Shown in pieces: positions 51,683 to 62,328 of a stretch of DNA of 64,000 bases. The stretch covers positions 1 to 64,000 of the forward strand of contig JARIBO010000055.1 in the NCBI GenBank assembly GCA_029257405.1, in the 5' to 3' direction. A program made the position numbers and the translations under genes. The notes under the pieces were generated by a model that worked only from the letters and a program-made list of their open reading frames with translations, did not search any database and had not been told where the DNA came from. How positions within the stretch are numbered: position 1 is the stretch's first letter; the number at the start of each line of letters is the position of its first letter. Source of the stretch: Caryophanales bacterium (GTDB lineage Bacteria; Bacillota; Bacilli; Bacillales; Amphibacillaceae).

Positions 51683-53200
51683 TTATAATATGGGTGATAA
51701 TAAACTAGATAAATTTTCTTTTAATTTTTGGATTAAAGATTTTTTAAGCATATGTTCTTTTGTATAAACTCTGCTATCTATTAAATCTTGTTTAAAATCT
51801 TTAACCAAATGTTTTACTGCCAAAGAATCCTCATATAAAAACACCATTAATTCATGATTTAATCTAAAACTACGTACATCAAAATTAGCAGTACCAACTG
51901 CTGCTTTTTTTCCATCTACTATGATAATTTTTGCATGAACAAAAGAATCTTTATCATACGCATACATTTCTGCTCCTGCATCGATCATTGTCTCAATAAA
52001 TGCGTTACTTCCATGAAATGATATACCACGATCGCCTTTTCCTGGAATAATTACTTTTACATCGATACCATTCATTGCGACCCTTCTAATAACTGCTAAT
52101 GATTCATCATCAGGAATAAAATAAGGTGAAACGATCCAGACAGACTCCTCAGCATTTTCTATTAAATTTAACATAGAATCACGTACTTGTTTCTCTAAAT
52201 CATAAGGTCCGCCGTAAATTACTTGCGCCCAATCATTTCCACAAGGTTTTGGATTAAAATATTTCTCTAGACCCAAGTCTGAAATAAAATGATTTGCTGA
52301 ATTATTTTCATTTTTTAAATAAACCCAATCTTTTAAGAATGCTTCTTGCAATTCTCTTACTGCTAATCCTTCAATACGAATGTGTGTATCTCTCCATACT
52401 TTAAATTGATCTGTATTTGAACGATATTCTTCACCTACATTTAATCCTCCGGTAAAACCAACTTGACCATCAATAACAATTATTTTTCTGTGATTCCGTA
52501 AGTTAGCAGTCCGGGCTATCCAAGGTGAATAAATTGGATCATATGCATAAACTTCAGCTCCTGCATTTCTTAATGGTGCTAAAAATTCATAACTCAGACC
52601 GTAAGAACCTAAACCATCATACATAAACCTTACTTCTATACCTGATTTAGCTTTTTCTATTAATATATCTCTAATTTGAGTCGATATTTCATCTGACTTG
52701 AATATGTAATATTGTAAATGAATATGATCAGTAGCTTTTTTTAAATTAATTAATATTTCATCAAATGTTATATCCCCGTTTGTTAAAATATCTACCTTAT
52801 TTCCATTTAGAGGCGCTATTTCCGTTAACTTTGCTTGTTTTAATGCTAGCTTAGGTGCTTCCATTAGATTACTTTTATCAATTCCATGAATCGTATCAAT
52901 TATTTTTTCACTTTCTACTATCTGTGCTTCAGAAAACTTTCGTGTTTGTGGATTACGTCCAAATAGAAAATAAAAAATAATACCCATTATTGGTAAAACA
53001 AAGACAATTAGTATCCATGCTACTTTAGAATTAGTACCCCGTTTATCAATGAAAAACAGTCTAAATGAAATAACAATTGATAATAATTGAAAACTAATTC
53101 CTAAAATATAAAATAAGGTGGTTGACCATTTCATTAAAACAAGTGCAATGATACCAATTATAAAAAGAATGCTTATTACTTGAGTTACGCGGTGTTTCAT
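51683..53200 (-). CDS. cls: Cardiolipin synthase
   Basis: This 505-residue phospholipase D-family membrane enzyme joins two phosphatidylglycerols. Two N-terminal membrane segments precede two HKD motifs: NHRKIIVIDGQVGFTGG (about residues 242-258) and VHAKIIIVDGKKAAVGTANFD (given as VHAKIIIVDG, about 423). I chose the ATG at 53200 (MKHRVTQ), which has a modest AGGT box and brings the length near the family norm. Upstream starts have no ribosome-binding site. Confidence 0.93.
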   Translation of the reverse strand: MKHRVTQVISILFIIGIIALVLMKWSTTLFYILGISFQLLSIVISFRLFFIDKRGTNSKVAWILIVFVLPIMGIIFYFLFGRNPQTRKFSEAQIVESEKIIDTIHGIDKSNLMEAPKLALKQAKLTEIAPLNGNKVDILTNGDITFDEILINLKKATDHIHLQYYIFKSDEISTQIRDILIEKAKSGIEVRFMYDGLGSYGLSYEFLAPLRNAGAEVYAYDPIYSPWIARTANLRNHRKIIVIDGQVGFTGGLNVGEEYRSNTDQFKVWRDTHIRIEGLAVRELQEAFLKDWVYLKNENNSANHFISDLGLEKYFNPKPCGNDWAQVIYGGPYDLEKQVRDSMLNLIENAEESVWIVSPYFIPDDESLAVIRRVAMNGIDVKVIIPGKGDRGISFHGSNAFIETMIDAGAEMYAYDKDSFVHAKIIIVDGKKAAVGTANFDVRSFRLNHELMVFLYEDSLAVKHLVKDFKQDLIDSRVYTKEHMLKKSLIQKLKENLSSLLSPIL

Positions 53201-53355
53201 AAAATTACCTACTTTCTTCTTGTTATATTTCATTGTACTAAACAATATTATATTTATATACTTTTATTTACTTCATTTAAATTGTATTTCGTGAATATTT
53301 TAGATTTATCTGTTATTGTTAACTAGATATTAACTTTATAAGAGGTGGATTATCT

Positions 53356-53844
53356 ATGATTATTCAATTAAGTGGAAATGTTAAATTCAAGATTACATTA
53401 GATGCTTCAGTTTGGATTTTTGACGATAGGAAAATTGTTTTTGAAAACGCATTTACTGATAAACAAGAGGAAGAAGAACCTGTCGATGAATTAAAAAAAG
53501 CTGCTGAACGTTTTAATTTAGAAGTTTATCAACAAAAAATTAAACCTCCAGTTAATAAGAGCATAAATAAATTTGAAAGGGAGCAAATTCTAACCCAGAC
53601 ATACGTTATGCCTATTAATGAATTTATTAATAATGCTGAAGTAGGTTCAAATGTTACAAAAGTTTCGCTTACTACGACAAATGGACCTGAAGAAATCTCT
53701 CTTGCACAATTAGAGTCTTCTTATCTTCTTTTCTCTGTTGAAGGTAAACCAGTTAAAGAAGATGGACCCGTTCACTTATATTTTGCGGATGGTTCTAACA
53801 TAGACAATCCTATTAAAGGTATAAGTAAAATTACATTTATTTAA
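53356..53844 (+). CDS. Uncharacterised cytosolic protein
   Basis: This 162-residue protein opens with a short beta-rich stretch (MIIQLSGNVKFKITLDASVWIFDDRKI), followed by an acidic linker (DKQEEEEPVDELKKAAERF) and a second folded half ending DGSNIDNPIKGISKITFI. No signal peptide or membrane segment is seen. Position beside ylaI and near ylaN suggests a yla-block gene (YlaL would be the positional candidate), but I do not recognise the family with confidence. GAGGTGG precedes the ATG. Confidence 0.75.
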   Translation: MIIQLSGNVKFKITLDASVWIFDDRKIVFENAFTDKQEEEEPVDELKKAAERFNLEVYQQKIKPPVNKSINKFEREQILTQTYVMPINEFINNAEVGSNVTKVSLTTTNGPEEISLAQLESSYLLFSVEGKPVKEDGPVHLYFADGSNIDNPIKGISKITFI

Positions 53845-53912
53845 TTTTTAAATTTATTACGGACTAATATATGTTATAATATACATATACACTTTGTACT
53901 GAGGTGACCAAA

Positions 53913-54137
53913 TTGGATGTAAAATGTGTACTATGTGATCAAGTGGAAGAATTAAAAGATAATTCTATAGAAGCTAAGAAACTCCGTAATCGTAGAATGC
54001 ATATGTACCTTTGTTCACCATGTAATGATAGAATAACTAAAAAAACAAAGGAACGTCATTCAACTGGAAATTTTCAGCTTTATAGAAAAAAACCAACAAA
54101 TAATAGTATCTTAAAGAAAAAACATCCTAACCATTAA
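53913..54137 (+). CDS. ylaI: YlaI family zinc-ribbon protein (DUF2197)
   Basis: This 74-residue basic protein has two CxxC pairs, VKCVLCDQVEEL and YLCSPCNDRI, and the YlaI phrase AKKLRNRRMHMYLC. The function is unknown; a nucleic-acid-binding zinc ribbon is plausible. I chose the TTG at 53913, aligned with the YlaI start and spaced correctly from GAGGTG. The GTG at 53904 lies inside that ribosome-binding site. Confidence 0.85.
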   Translation: MDVKCVLCDQVEELKDNSIEAKKLRNRRMHMYLCSPCNDRITKKTKERHSTGNFQLYRKKPTNNSILKKKHPNH

Positions 54138-54158
54138 TTAATGGTTAGGATGTTTTTT
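54121..54158. terminator. Bidirectional terminator between ylaI and the downstream convergent gene
   Basis: A 14-bp stem AACATCCTAACCAT and its complement with a 6-base loop. The left arm and loop contain the last codons and stop of ylaI, and the opposite gene stops at the right edge. Confidence 0.9.
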
Positions 54159-54921
54159 ATGATGCTTCTTTTTCTTTTTTCTTTCTTGTTAAATGTAGAC
54201 GATAACGATATATCGCTAAAACTAATGAGATAATGACTAACGATTCAGTTATAGGTAAGCTTAATAAAGTAAATATAGTTAGTATAAATACTCCTAATGC
54301 TAACATAATATAAACGAGTATTTCTTTTTTTAATGGCAATTCTCGTGCAAATCCAAGCTTATAAGCAATTATACTAAATATTAAGTTTAATACATAAAAT
54401 ATCCAGAAGTTTGATTTACTTACATTTTCTATTTTCACATTTTTTATTTCAACTGATTCATATGGTGCATTTTGTTCAAATTTCTCTAATTCTTCTGCAG
54501 ATAAATCTATCTTGATAGGATAAATTTTACCTGATTCGAGTGTTCCAGACGCATTTTGTTTTGATTCTACTTGCTTATCTTCAAATAACCCTTCAATACT
54601 CAAATCAAAACTCAAATCTTTAATTGGTTTATTTGTTTGATTTACAGCAATTAATATCAATTTTTCATCTATAACATCTACTAGTTCAACTTCCAGTTTT
54701 TCTGAATCTGGTTTAGTGTATCCCGCTAAAAATTCTTCTGTTCTATCATAGATGGGTTGAGAATCTTCTTGTATACCACCGTCTTGTGCTCTATCGTTTT
54801 TTAATATTTGTAAATTGTTTATTTCATTCGCTTTTACGACTGAATGTTCAGCTACTGGATTAAAAATAAATATAAGTGCTAAAAAACTAATCAAACCATA
54901 CATGTATATTTTTTTATTCAT
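54157..54921 (-). CDS. Uncharacterised secreted/membrane protein with three membrane segments
   Basis: This 254-residue protein has an N-terminal hydrophobic segment (about residues 4-22, possible signal peptide ending near VKA), an extracellular region of about 140 residues rich in Glu and Lys, and a C-terminal membrane hairpin or pair (NFWIFYVLNLIFSIIAYKLGF and the segment near residue 205-235). A basic tail ends it (RKKKEKEAS). The ectodomain has alternating beta-like phrases (VELVDVIDEKLILIAVNQT). I chose the ATG at 54921 after GAGGAG. I do not recognise the family. In related genomes this interval often holds typA, which is not here. Confidence 0.75.
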   Translation of the reverse strand: MNKKIYMYGLISFLALIFIFNPVAEHSVVKANEINNLQILKNDRAQDGGIQEDSQPIYDRTEEFLAGYTKPDSEKLEVELVDVIDEKLILIAVNQTNKPIKDLSFDLSIEGLFEDKQVESKQNASGTLESGKIYPIKIDLSAEELEKFEQNAPYESVEIKNVKIENVSKSNFWIFYVLNLIFSIIAYKLGFARELPLKKEILVYIMLALGVFILTIFTLLSLPITESLVIISLVLAIYRYRLHLTRKKKEKEAS

Positions 54922-55118
54922 ACATCTGCTCCTCAAAAATTTTTCATTTTATGCTACACTAAATTTATAGTATGCTTTATCCTATGTATTAACATTATAT
55001 ATCTTAACATATTTTATATGTTTTATATAAATATATAGACTTTTAAATCAAAAGTTACCTCTATTGTAATATAAACGTTTTATGGTATAATTTTCATAGA
55101 AACGAGAGGTGGATTCTA

Positions 55119-55289
55119 ATGAGTGGATTTGATATTCCAAAGTTATTACTCGCAATGCTTGTTGTTTTAATGTTCTTTTTAGTAGGAGTAGGTTTTGCAC
55201 AAGGTAGTCCAATATTAATTATTTTATTTACTTTACTTGGATTTGGTACGATGGGTTATGGCATCTCTTTAAAAAGAAAACAAAATTAA
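55119..55289 (+). CDS. ylaF: YlaF-like small membrane protein (DUF5325 type)
   Basis: This 56-residue protein has two hydrophobic segments (about residues 8-27 and 30-48) around a Gly-rich turn (VGVGFAQGSP) and a basic tail LKRKQN. Length, topology and location next to suhB fit YlaF of Bacillales. AGAGGTGG lies eight bases before the ATG. A TTGTAA - 16 bases - TATAAT promoter lies just upstream (about 55067-55094). Its usual partner typA is absent. The function is unknown. Confidence 0.75.
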   Translation: MSGFDIPKLLLAMLVVLMFFLVGVGFAQGSPILIILFTLLGFGTMGYGISLKRKQN

Positions 55290-55303
55290 TATGAAATATA
55301 CTC

Positions 55304-55337
55304 AAAAAAAGAGCCTGTTTAAACAGACTCTTTTTTT
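55304..55337. terminator. Bidirectional terminator between ylaF and suhB
   Basis: AAAAAAAGAG.CTGTTT pairs with AAACAG.CTCTTTTTTT; the suhB stop codon lies at the tip. Confidence 0.88.
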
Positions 55338-56137
55338 GCATTTTTTAAGTAGTCATTTAAAATTTTACTATGCACATTTGAATTGCCAGTTATAATTGAA
55401 GATTTATCTAGCATCCCTACCTCATTACCATCAATATCAGTAGTAAGTCCCCCGACTTCTCTTACAATAATCCTTCCTGCTGCGATATCCCATGGTTCAA
55501 GTCTTAACGTTAAATATGCACCAACAATTCCTTCTGCAACATGAGCAAATTCTAAGGCTGCTGATCCATAAGTTCTCGTACCTCTTGCACGCTTGACAAG
55601 AGATTGCATTACCTTTTCATTAACTATGTTATTTTCACATAACCAATAGTGATTAAGACAAATAATTGATTCTTCTAAATTTGCTTCTGGATTTAGCATA
55701 GGTAACTTTCTATCATTTTTAAAAGCACCACCATCTCGCATTGCACTGTATAAATTATTAGCCATAACATCATAAATAAAACCTATTTCACCAATACCTT
55801 CATGATAAATACCAACTGAAATAGCAAAATTCCTTCTTTGATTTACAAAATTCATTGTTCCATCTATCGGATCAATTATCCAAATTGTTCCATTTGTATC
55901 TTGTAGATCATCACCATACCCTTCTTCACTTAATAGTAGGTGATCTTCATAATATTGTTTTATTTTTTCAGAAAAAAACTTCTCAACTTCTTGATCAACT
56001 TCTGTCACAAGATCATTTGCATGTGATTTAGTGCCTACGATAAGTGGATCATCTATTCTATCTTTTATTAATGTACCTGCATCAAGCATCCATGATCTTA
56101 CCTGATTAAATAAAGCTTCTCGAACGATTGAGTCCAT
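55319..56137 (-). CDS. suhB: Inositol monophosphatase family protein
   Basis: This 272-residue metal-dependent phosphatase has the family sites LLSEEGYGDDL (metal Glu), WIIDPIDGTMNFVNQ (about residues 89-103) and EPWDIAAGRIIVREVGG (about 216-232). Substrate could be inositol phosphate, another sugar phosphate or a nucleotide phosphate; sequence cannot decide. GGAGG precedes the ATG. It is convergent with ylaF. Confidence 0.92.
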   Translation of the reverse strand: MDSIVREALFNQVRSWMLDAGTLIKDRIDDPLIVGTKSHANDLVTEVDQEVEKFFSEKIKQYYEDHLLLSEEGYGDDLQDTNGTIWIIDPIDGTMNFVNQRRNFAISVGIYHEGIGEIGFIYDVMANNLYSAMRDGGAFKNDRKLPMLNPEANLEESIICLNHYWLCENNIVNEKVMQSLVKRARGTRTYGSAALEFAHVAEGIVGAYLTLRLEPWDIAAGRIIVREVGGLTTDIDGNEVGMLDKSSIITGNSNVHSKILNDYLKNAKKESV

Positions 56138-56263
56138 CTTTAAGCCTCCAAAGTTTATATTAATACTATTGTAACAAAGATATCGTATAATTTCATAGTA
56201 TGACTTCTTTTAATTCATTTTGTCAGTAACCTATTAACATTTATAAGTACGAATATTAATACA

Positions 56264-56299
56264 TTAAATAAACTGCTTAATATTAAGCAGTTTATTTAA
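56264..56299 (-). terminator. Terminator of the polysaccharide deacetylase gene
   Basis: A perfect 17-bp stem TTAAATAAACTGCTTAA and its complement with a two-base loop lies five bases past the stop. Confidence 0.88.
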
Positions 56300-56304
56300 T
56301 TCCT

Positions 56305-57111
56305 TTAATTAATTGTTTTAATTGTATGTGGATCAGCCATTTCGTACCCTTTATCTTGGAGACCAATGACAATATCTTCTAGAGCTTCGTTTGTCCATTC
56401 CCGGTCATGCATTAGTAAGTTAGCTCCATGATTTAAAAACTCACTATTTATCATAATATCTGTAATTGCTTCTTTATTCATGTATTTCTCGTCCCAATCA
56501 TAACCATAAGTCCAGTTCATTAAAACCATATTTTCGTCTTCTACAAGTTGTTTTGAGTAATCTGTATTATGTCCAAACGGCGCTCTGAAAAAGATTGGTT
56601 TTTCTCCGATAATTGATTCGACTTGCTCGTTTACTGTTAGTATTTCTTCTTTTTGTTCTTCTTCAGAAAGTGTTTGCAGGTCGTTATGACTATATGTGTG
56701 ATTACCTATCATAAACCCTTTATCATGAATCTGTTTTAAAATGTCTTTTTCTTCATCTGTTTCAAGGAAGTGACCATTAACAAAAAATATTGCATTAACA
56801 TCTAATTTTTCTAATGTTTCAGCCATTTCTAATGCATATGTATCAGGTGCATCATCAATTGTTAATAGAACAACTTTTGAGTTTGTTTCTTTTTTTAGTG
56901 GTTCAAGAGACCATATTGCTTCATTAATTGAGTATAATGGTTCAAGATTCTCTTCTTTCTTTTCTTCAGCTTCTACTTCTTTTTCTTTCTTTTCTTCTTT
57001 TACTTCAATCTTTTCTTGTTCGTTATTTTTTTCAACTTTATCATCATCCGTATTATTACAAGCTGAAATTATAAAAACAACACTAATAAGTAGTAATAAA
57101 ATTCTTTTCAT
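56305..57111 (-). CDS. Lipid-anchored polysaccharide deacetylase (NodB fold)
   Basis: This 268-residue protein has a type II signal peptide with lipobox IISAC (Cys18), then a highly charged Glu/Lys linker (about residues 20-60). A NodB domain follows: VVLLTIDDAPDTYA (metal and base Asp pair), IGNHTYSH (metal His pair), FFRAPFGHN and LLMHDREW. It likely removes acetyl groups from peptidoglycan or another wall glycan, in the PgdA/PdaC group. GAGGTG precedes the ATG. The substrate is inferred from the family. Confidence 0.9.
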   Translation of the reverse strand: MKRILLLLISVVFIISACNNTDDDKVEKNNEQEKIEVKEEKKEKEVEAEEKKEENLEPLYSINEAIWSLEPLKKETNSKVVLLTIDDAPDTYALEMAETLEKLDVNAIFFVNGHFLETDEEKDILKQIHDKGFMIGNHTYSHNDLQTLSEEEQKEEILTVNEQVESIIGEKPIFFRAPFGHNTDYSKQLVEDENMVLMNWTYGYDWDEKYMNKEAITDIMINSEFLNHGANLLMHDREWTNEALEDIVIGLQDKGYEMADPHTIKTIN

Positions 57112-57161
57112 TTGATCACCTCTGTGATTATTGTAGCATATAATTTCTCTATTTTAAAAAT

Positions 57162-57196
57162 AAAAAAAGCTGTTCATTAAAATGAACAGCTTTTTT
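57162..57196 (-). terminator. Terminator of the pdh operon
   Basis: AAAAAAAGCTGTTCATT and its complement form a long stem with a two-base loop after the pdhD stop, with a T run. Confidence 0.93.
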
Positions 57197-57210
57197 ATTT
57201 CAATTATAAC

Positions 57211-58617
57211 TTAAAGTGTATGAATAGGTGTTCCTAGTGCAACTTCTGCTGCTTCCATAGTAATTTCACCTAAAGTTGGATGCGCATGAACAGTAAGTGC
57301 AATATCTTCTGCAGTCATACCTGATTCGATTGCAAGTGCAATCTCGCCAATCATTTCACTTGCATTTGGTCCAACAATCTGACCACCAATAACAAGGCCA
57401 TCATTTTTACGTGTAATTAATTTTAAAGAACCTTCACTATCATTTAATGATAATGCACGACCATTAGCTCCGAATGGGAATTTAGACGCTTTAATTTCAA
57501 TTCCTTCTTCTTTTGCTTCAGCTTCTGTGTAACCTACTGACGCCATTTCAGGATCAGAAAATACAACTGCCGGCATTGCCAGATAATCAATTACTGACTT
57601 TTCACCACTAATTACTTCAGCAGCAACCTTACCTTCATAAGATGCTTTGTGAGCAAGTGGTAACCCTTTAACAATATCACCTATTGCGTAAATGTTTTCT
57701 TTGTTTGTGCGACATTGTTCATCAATTTTAACAAGTCCACGGTCATCTAGTTCAATTCCCGCTTCTTCAAGACCTATTTCTTTTGTATTTGGCGAACGTC
57801 CTACGGTAACTAATACGTAATCTGCTTCTATAACTTCTTCTTTACCGTTTGCTTCATACGTTACTTTAACACCTTTATCAGTCTCTTCAACACTCTTAGC
57901 AAGTGCTTCAGTGATAATGTCAGTATCTTTTTTCTTAAGTCTACGTGAAACAACTGATGTCATTGATTTTTCAAAAGTTGATAAAATTGTTTTTTCACCT
58001 TCAAGGATAGTTACTTTTGTTCCAAAGTTAGCATAAGCTGAACCTAACTCTGTTCCAATGTAACCTCCACCAATAACTACTAAACTTTCAGGAATTTCTT
58101 TTAATGCAAGCGCCGCTTCAGAATCTAATACTCGCTCAGAATAAGCAAATCCTGGAATTTCGATTGGTGTTGAACCTGTTGCTATAATACAATTTTTAAA
58201 CGTGTATGTTTGTGAATTTTTTTCATCCATAATGCGTACACTTTTATCGTCTACGAAATAAACTTCACCTTTTACTACATCAACTTTGTTACCTTTCATT
58301 AATGAACCTACACCTGAAGTTAATTTATCGACAACTTTGCCTTTCCATTCTTGAACTTTAGCAAAGTCTACTTTAACGTTTTCAGCTGTAATTCCTAACT
58401 CTTCATTTCCACCTGCGTTAGCAGCCATATGACCTGCTTGAATCAACGCTTTAGATGGTATACATCCAACGTTTAAGCAAGTTCCACCTAGTGCACCTTT
58501 ATCTACAATTGTAACTTTCTGTCCGAGTTGAGCTGCGCGAATTGCTGCAACATATCCTCCTGGACCAGCACCTACTACTAATGTATCTACATCGATCGGA
58601 AAATCTCCTACTACCAT
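57211..58617 (-). CDS. pdhD: Dihydrolipoyl dehydrogenase (E3)
   Basis: This 468-residue FAD enzyme reoxidises dihydrolipoyl groups and makes NADH. FAD site [19 protein letters not shown], redox disulfide [13 protein letters not shown] (about residues 44-56), NAD site [20 protein letters not shown] and C-terminal HAHPTLGE (active-site His) are intact. It ends the pdh operon. Its ribosome-binding site GGAGG lies within the last codons of pdhC. Confidence 0.98.
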   Translation of the reverse strand: MVVGDFPIDVDTLVVGAGPGGYVAAIRAAQLGQKVTIVDKGALGGTCLNVGCIPSKALIQAGHMAANAGGNEELGITAENVKVDFAKVQEWKGKVVDKLTSGVGSLMKGNKVDVVKGEVYFVDDKSVRIMDEKNSQTYTFKNCIIATGSTPIEIPGFAYSERVLDSEAALALKEIPESLVVIGGGYIGTELGSAYANFGTKVTILEGEKTILSTFEKSMTSVVSRRLKKKDTDIITEALAKSVEETDKGVKVTYEANGKEEVIEADYVLVTVGRSPNTKEIGLEEAGIELDDRGLVKIDEQCRTNKENIYAIGDIVKGLPLAHKASYEGKVAAEVISGEKSVIDYLAMPAVVFSDPEMASVGYTEAEAKEEGIEIKASKFPFGANGRALSLNDSEGSLKLITRKNDGLVIGGQIVGPNASEMIGEIALAIESGMTAEDIALTVHAHPTLGEITMEAAEVALGTPIHTL

Positions 58618-58621
58618 ATTA

Positions 58622-59917
58622 TTACGCCTCCATCATGATTAATTGCGGATCATTTAATAATCGTTTAATTTGATTTAATGCGAGTTGAGCAGTTACACCA
58701 TCTACAATACGATGATCAAAGCTTAATGATAACGCAAGAACAGGTGCAATAACTACTTCACCATTTCTTGCAATAGGTTTATCTGCAATTCTTCCTATGC
58801 CTAAAATAACAGCTTCAGGATAATTTAATACAGGTGTAAACCATTGACCGCCAGCTGACCCTATATTAGTAATTGTATTTGATGCACCTTTCATCTCTCC
58901 AGGCTTTAGTGTACCATTTCGAGCCTTTTCTGCCAACCCATTTATTTCTCCTGATATTTCAAAAAGTGATTTACGATCAGCATCTTTTAATACAGGTACA
59001 AGTAAACCACGATCAGTATCAGCTGCAATACCAATATTATAATAGTGTTTATGAACAATTTCATTCGTTTCTTCATCAACCATCGCGTTTAAAATTGGAA
59101 ATTTCTTAGATGCTGAAATTAAAGCTTTTACAACATAAGGCAAGAATGTTAACTTAATGTCTTGCTCAGCTGCAACACCTTTAAATTTATTACGGTGGTC
59201 AACTAAATCAGAAACATCAATTTCATCCATTAACGTAACATGAGGGGCTTTGGTTTTTGAATTAACCATTGCGCTTGCAATTACTTTACGGATGCCACTC
59301 ATTTCTTCTCTTGTTTCAGGATAAGCACCCTCTGGAATTACAGGAGTTTCACTTTGCTTAGATGGCTCTTCTCCGGCTTCTGTTTCTTTTGAATCTACAA
59401 CTTGATCTCCTGCTAAGAATGAATCAATATCTGAACGTAAAATCCGATTATTCTTACCCGTACCACTTACTTCTTGAATATTTATATCATTTTCTCGTGC
59501 ATATTTTCTAACAGAAGGCATTGCAATAACTCTTTCATCAACGTCTACGTCTTTATCTTTCGTTGAGTCTTTTTCTGTTTTCTCTTCTTCCTTTTCGTCT
59601 TCTTTGACATCTTTCTTATCTTCTTTATCTTCATCTCTTCCTTTTTCAGGAGACTCTTCTGACTCAGCATTTTCGTGCCCTTCAGCTTCAATGCTGACAA
59701 GCAAATCGCCAACAACTGCTACTGTACCTTCTTCTACATGAATCTTTAAGATTTCTCCGTCAACTGGAGATGGTATTTCAACAACTGATTTATCATTTTG
59801 AATTTCACATAATGGATCATCTTCTTTAATTTCTTCGCCTTCTTTTATAAACCACTTCAGTATCTCACCTTCGTGTATTCCTTCTCCAATATCTGGTAAC
59901 CTAAATTCAAATGCCAT
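58622..59917 (-). CDS. pdhC: Dihydrolipoamide acetyltransferase (E2)
   Basis: This 431-residue E2 core subunit has a single lipoyl domain (lipoyl Lys in [12 protein letters not shown], about residue 43). A highly acidic and basic linker follows (about residues 83-135). The peripheral subunit-binding domain is [16 protein letters not shown] (about 134-170). The catalytic domain ends with [10 protein letters not shown] (active-site His, near residue 401). The linker is rich in Glu, Asp and Lys instead of Ala and Pro. GGAGG precedes the ATG. Confidence 0.97.
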   Translation of the reverse strand: MAFEFRLPDIGEGIHEGEILKWFIKEGEEIKEDDPLCEIQNDKSVVEIPSPVDGEILKIHVEEGTVAVVGDLLVSIEAEGHENAESEESPEKGRDEDKEDKKDVKEDEKEEEKTEKDSTKDKDVDVDERVIAMPSVRKYARENDINIQEVSGTGKNNRILRSDIDSFLAGDQVVDSKETEAGEEPSKQSETPVIPEGAYPETREEMSGIRKVIASAMVNSKTKAPHVTLMDEIDVSDLVDHRNKFKGVAAEQDIKLTFLPYVVKALISASKKFPILNAMVDEETNEIVHKHYYNIGIAADTDRGLLVPVLKDADRKSLFEISGEINGLAEKARNGTLKPGEMKGASNTITNIGSAGGQWFTPVLNYPEAVILGIGRIADKPIARNGEVVIAPVLALSLSFDHRIVDGVTAQLALNQIKRLLNDPQLIMMEA

Positions 59918-59939
59918 GTTTAAACCTCCATTCTTATAT

Positions 59940-60917
59940 TTAATAATTCATAACTTTATTTACTTTTTCTATCACATCTTCGTGGTTTGGTAACCAATCC
60001 TTTTCTGCTGCTGCAAAGGAGTAAACTGTATCTGGAGCAGTTACTCTTAATACTGGCGCTTCTAAATGCAATATTGCTCTTTCTTGTATTTCAGAAACAA
60101 TGTTTGCTGCAATTCCTGCTTGTCTCTGAGCTTCTTGAACAACAACTACTCGATTTGTTTTCTTAACTGATTTTATAATAGTTTCAATATCAATAGGTGA
60201 CACAGTACGTAAATCAATTACTTCTGCGTCAATGTCTTCTTTTTCTAGTTCTTCAGCTGCTTTCAAACATGTATGAACCATTGCGCCATAAGCAATTAAT
60301 GTGACGTCACTTCCTTCACGTTTTACATCAGCTTTTCCTAACTCAATCGTATACGCTTCTTCTGGTACTTCCCCTCTAAAAGAACGATAAAGTTTCATAT
60401 GTTCTAAGAAAATAACTGGATCGTTATCTCGAATTGAAGCAATTAAAAGACCTTTAGCATCATATGGTGTTGAAGGAATAACAACTTTTAGACCTGGTTG
60501 TTGAGCAACTAACCCTTCAAGTGAATCAGCATGCATTTCTGGTGTTTGAACACCACCACCAAATGGAGATCTCACTGTGATTGGGGAAGAAAACCTTCCA
60601 CCAGAGCGATACCTCATTCTAGCCATCTGTCCACTAATTGAATCCATTACTTCAAAAAGAAAGCCAAAAAACTGGATTTCTGGAACTGGTCTAAACCCTT
60701 CTAATGCAAGTCCAATAGAAAGACCACCTATAGCCGACTCAGCTAGCGGTGTATCAAATACTCTATCTTCCCCAAATTCTGCTTGCAAACCTTCTGTAGC
60801 GCGGAAAACTCCTCCATTTTTACCAACATCTTCTCCAAAAACTAAGACGTTCTCGTCGTTTTTCAATTCCGTATGCATCGCATCTGTTATCGCTTGAATC
60901 ATTGTCATTTGTGCCAT
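59940..60917 (-). CDS. pdhB: Pyruvate dehydrogenase E1 component, beta subunit
   Basis: This 325-residue subunit pairs with PdhA to bind thiamine diphosphate and decarboxylate pyruvate. [37 protein letters not shown] and [20 protein letters not shown] are family phrases. It follows pdhA by one base, with GGAG inside the pdhA end. Confidence 0.97.
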   Translation of the reverse strand: MAQMTMIQAITDAMHTELKNDENVLVFGEDVGKNGGVFRATEGLQAEFGEDRVFDTPLAESAIGGLSIGLALEGFRPVPEIQFFGFLFEVMDSISGQMARMRYRSGGRFSSPITVRSPFGGGVQTPEMHADSLEGLVAQQPGLKVVIPSTPYDAKGLLIASIRDNDPVIFLEHMKLYRSFRGEVPEEAYTIELGKADVKREGSDVTLIAYGAMVHTCLKAAEELEKEDIDAEVIDLRTVSPIDIETIIKSVKKTNRVVVVQEAQRQAGIAANIVSEIQERAILHLEAPVLRVTAPDTVYSFAAAEKDWLPNHEDVIEKVNKVMNY

Positions 60918-60918
60918 A

Positions 60919-62007
<1,089 letters not shown>

Positions 62008-62254
62008 TCACCGTACCTTTCATATTTTATTTATAAATTTATATTTCTTAATGCAACTCGACACTTCTTAATGCCTGTTACATTATATTATTTTTTTATG
62101 ATAGTACACCAATTGTTCATTTACAAGTGTAACTCATACGAAGTAATTACGTCAATTGTTTTGTAGCCTTATGTTAGTTTTTTGTTTTTAGTAGCTTTAT
62201 TAAAATTATAAATATATTTAATTCTTACTGTACTAATCTTAAAAGTAGTTCTGT

Positions 62255-62284
62255 ATCATAACAATGTTTTCGCTTACATGACAA
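62255..62284 (-). promoter_or_regulatory. pdh operon promoter with an embedded CcpA (cre) site
   Basis: On the minus strand TTGTCA (62279-62284) and TATGAT (62255-62260) are 18 bases apart. ATGTAAGCGAAAACA (62265-62279) matches the cre consensus WTGNAARCGNWWWCA at every position and fills the spacer, where bound CcpA would block RNA polymerase. The leader from here to pdhA is about 250 bases and shows no open frame of note. This part and the ykyA terminator account for the whole 62002-62324 gap. Confidence 0.8.
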
Positions 62285-62328
62285 GTAAATCAAAAAGCCT
62301 AACTAAATTAGTTAGGCTTTTGATTTAC
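62285..62328 (-). terminator. Terminator at the end of ykyA
   Basis: A long stem, GTAAATCAAAA.AGCCTAACTAA and its complement with one bulge, overlaps the ykyA stop and ends just before the pdh promoter. Confidence 0.88.
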
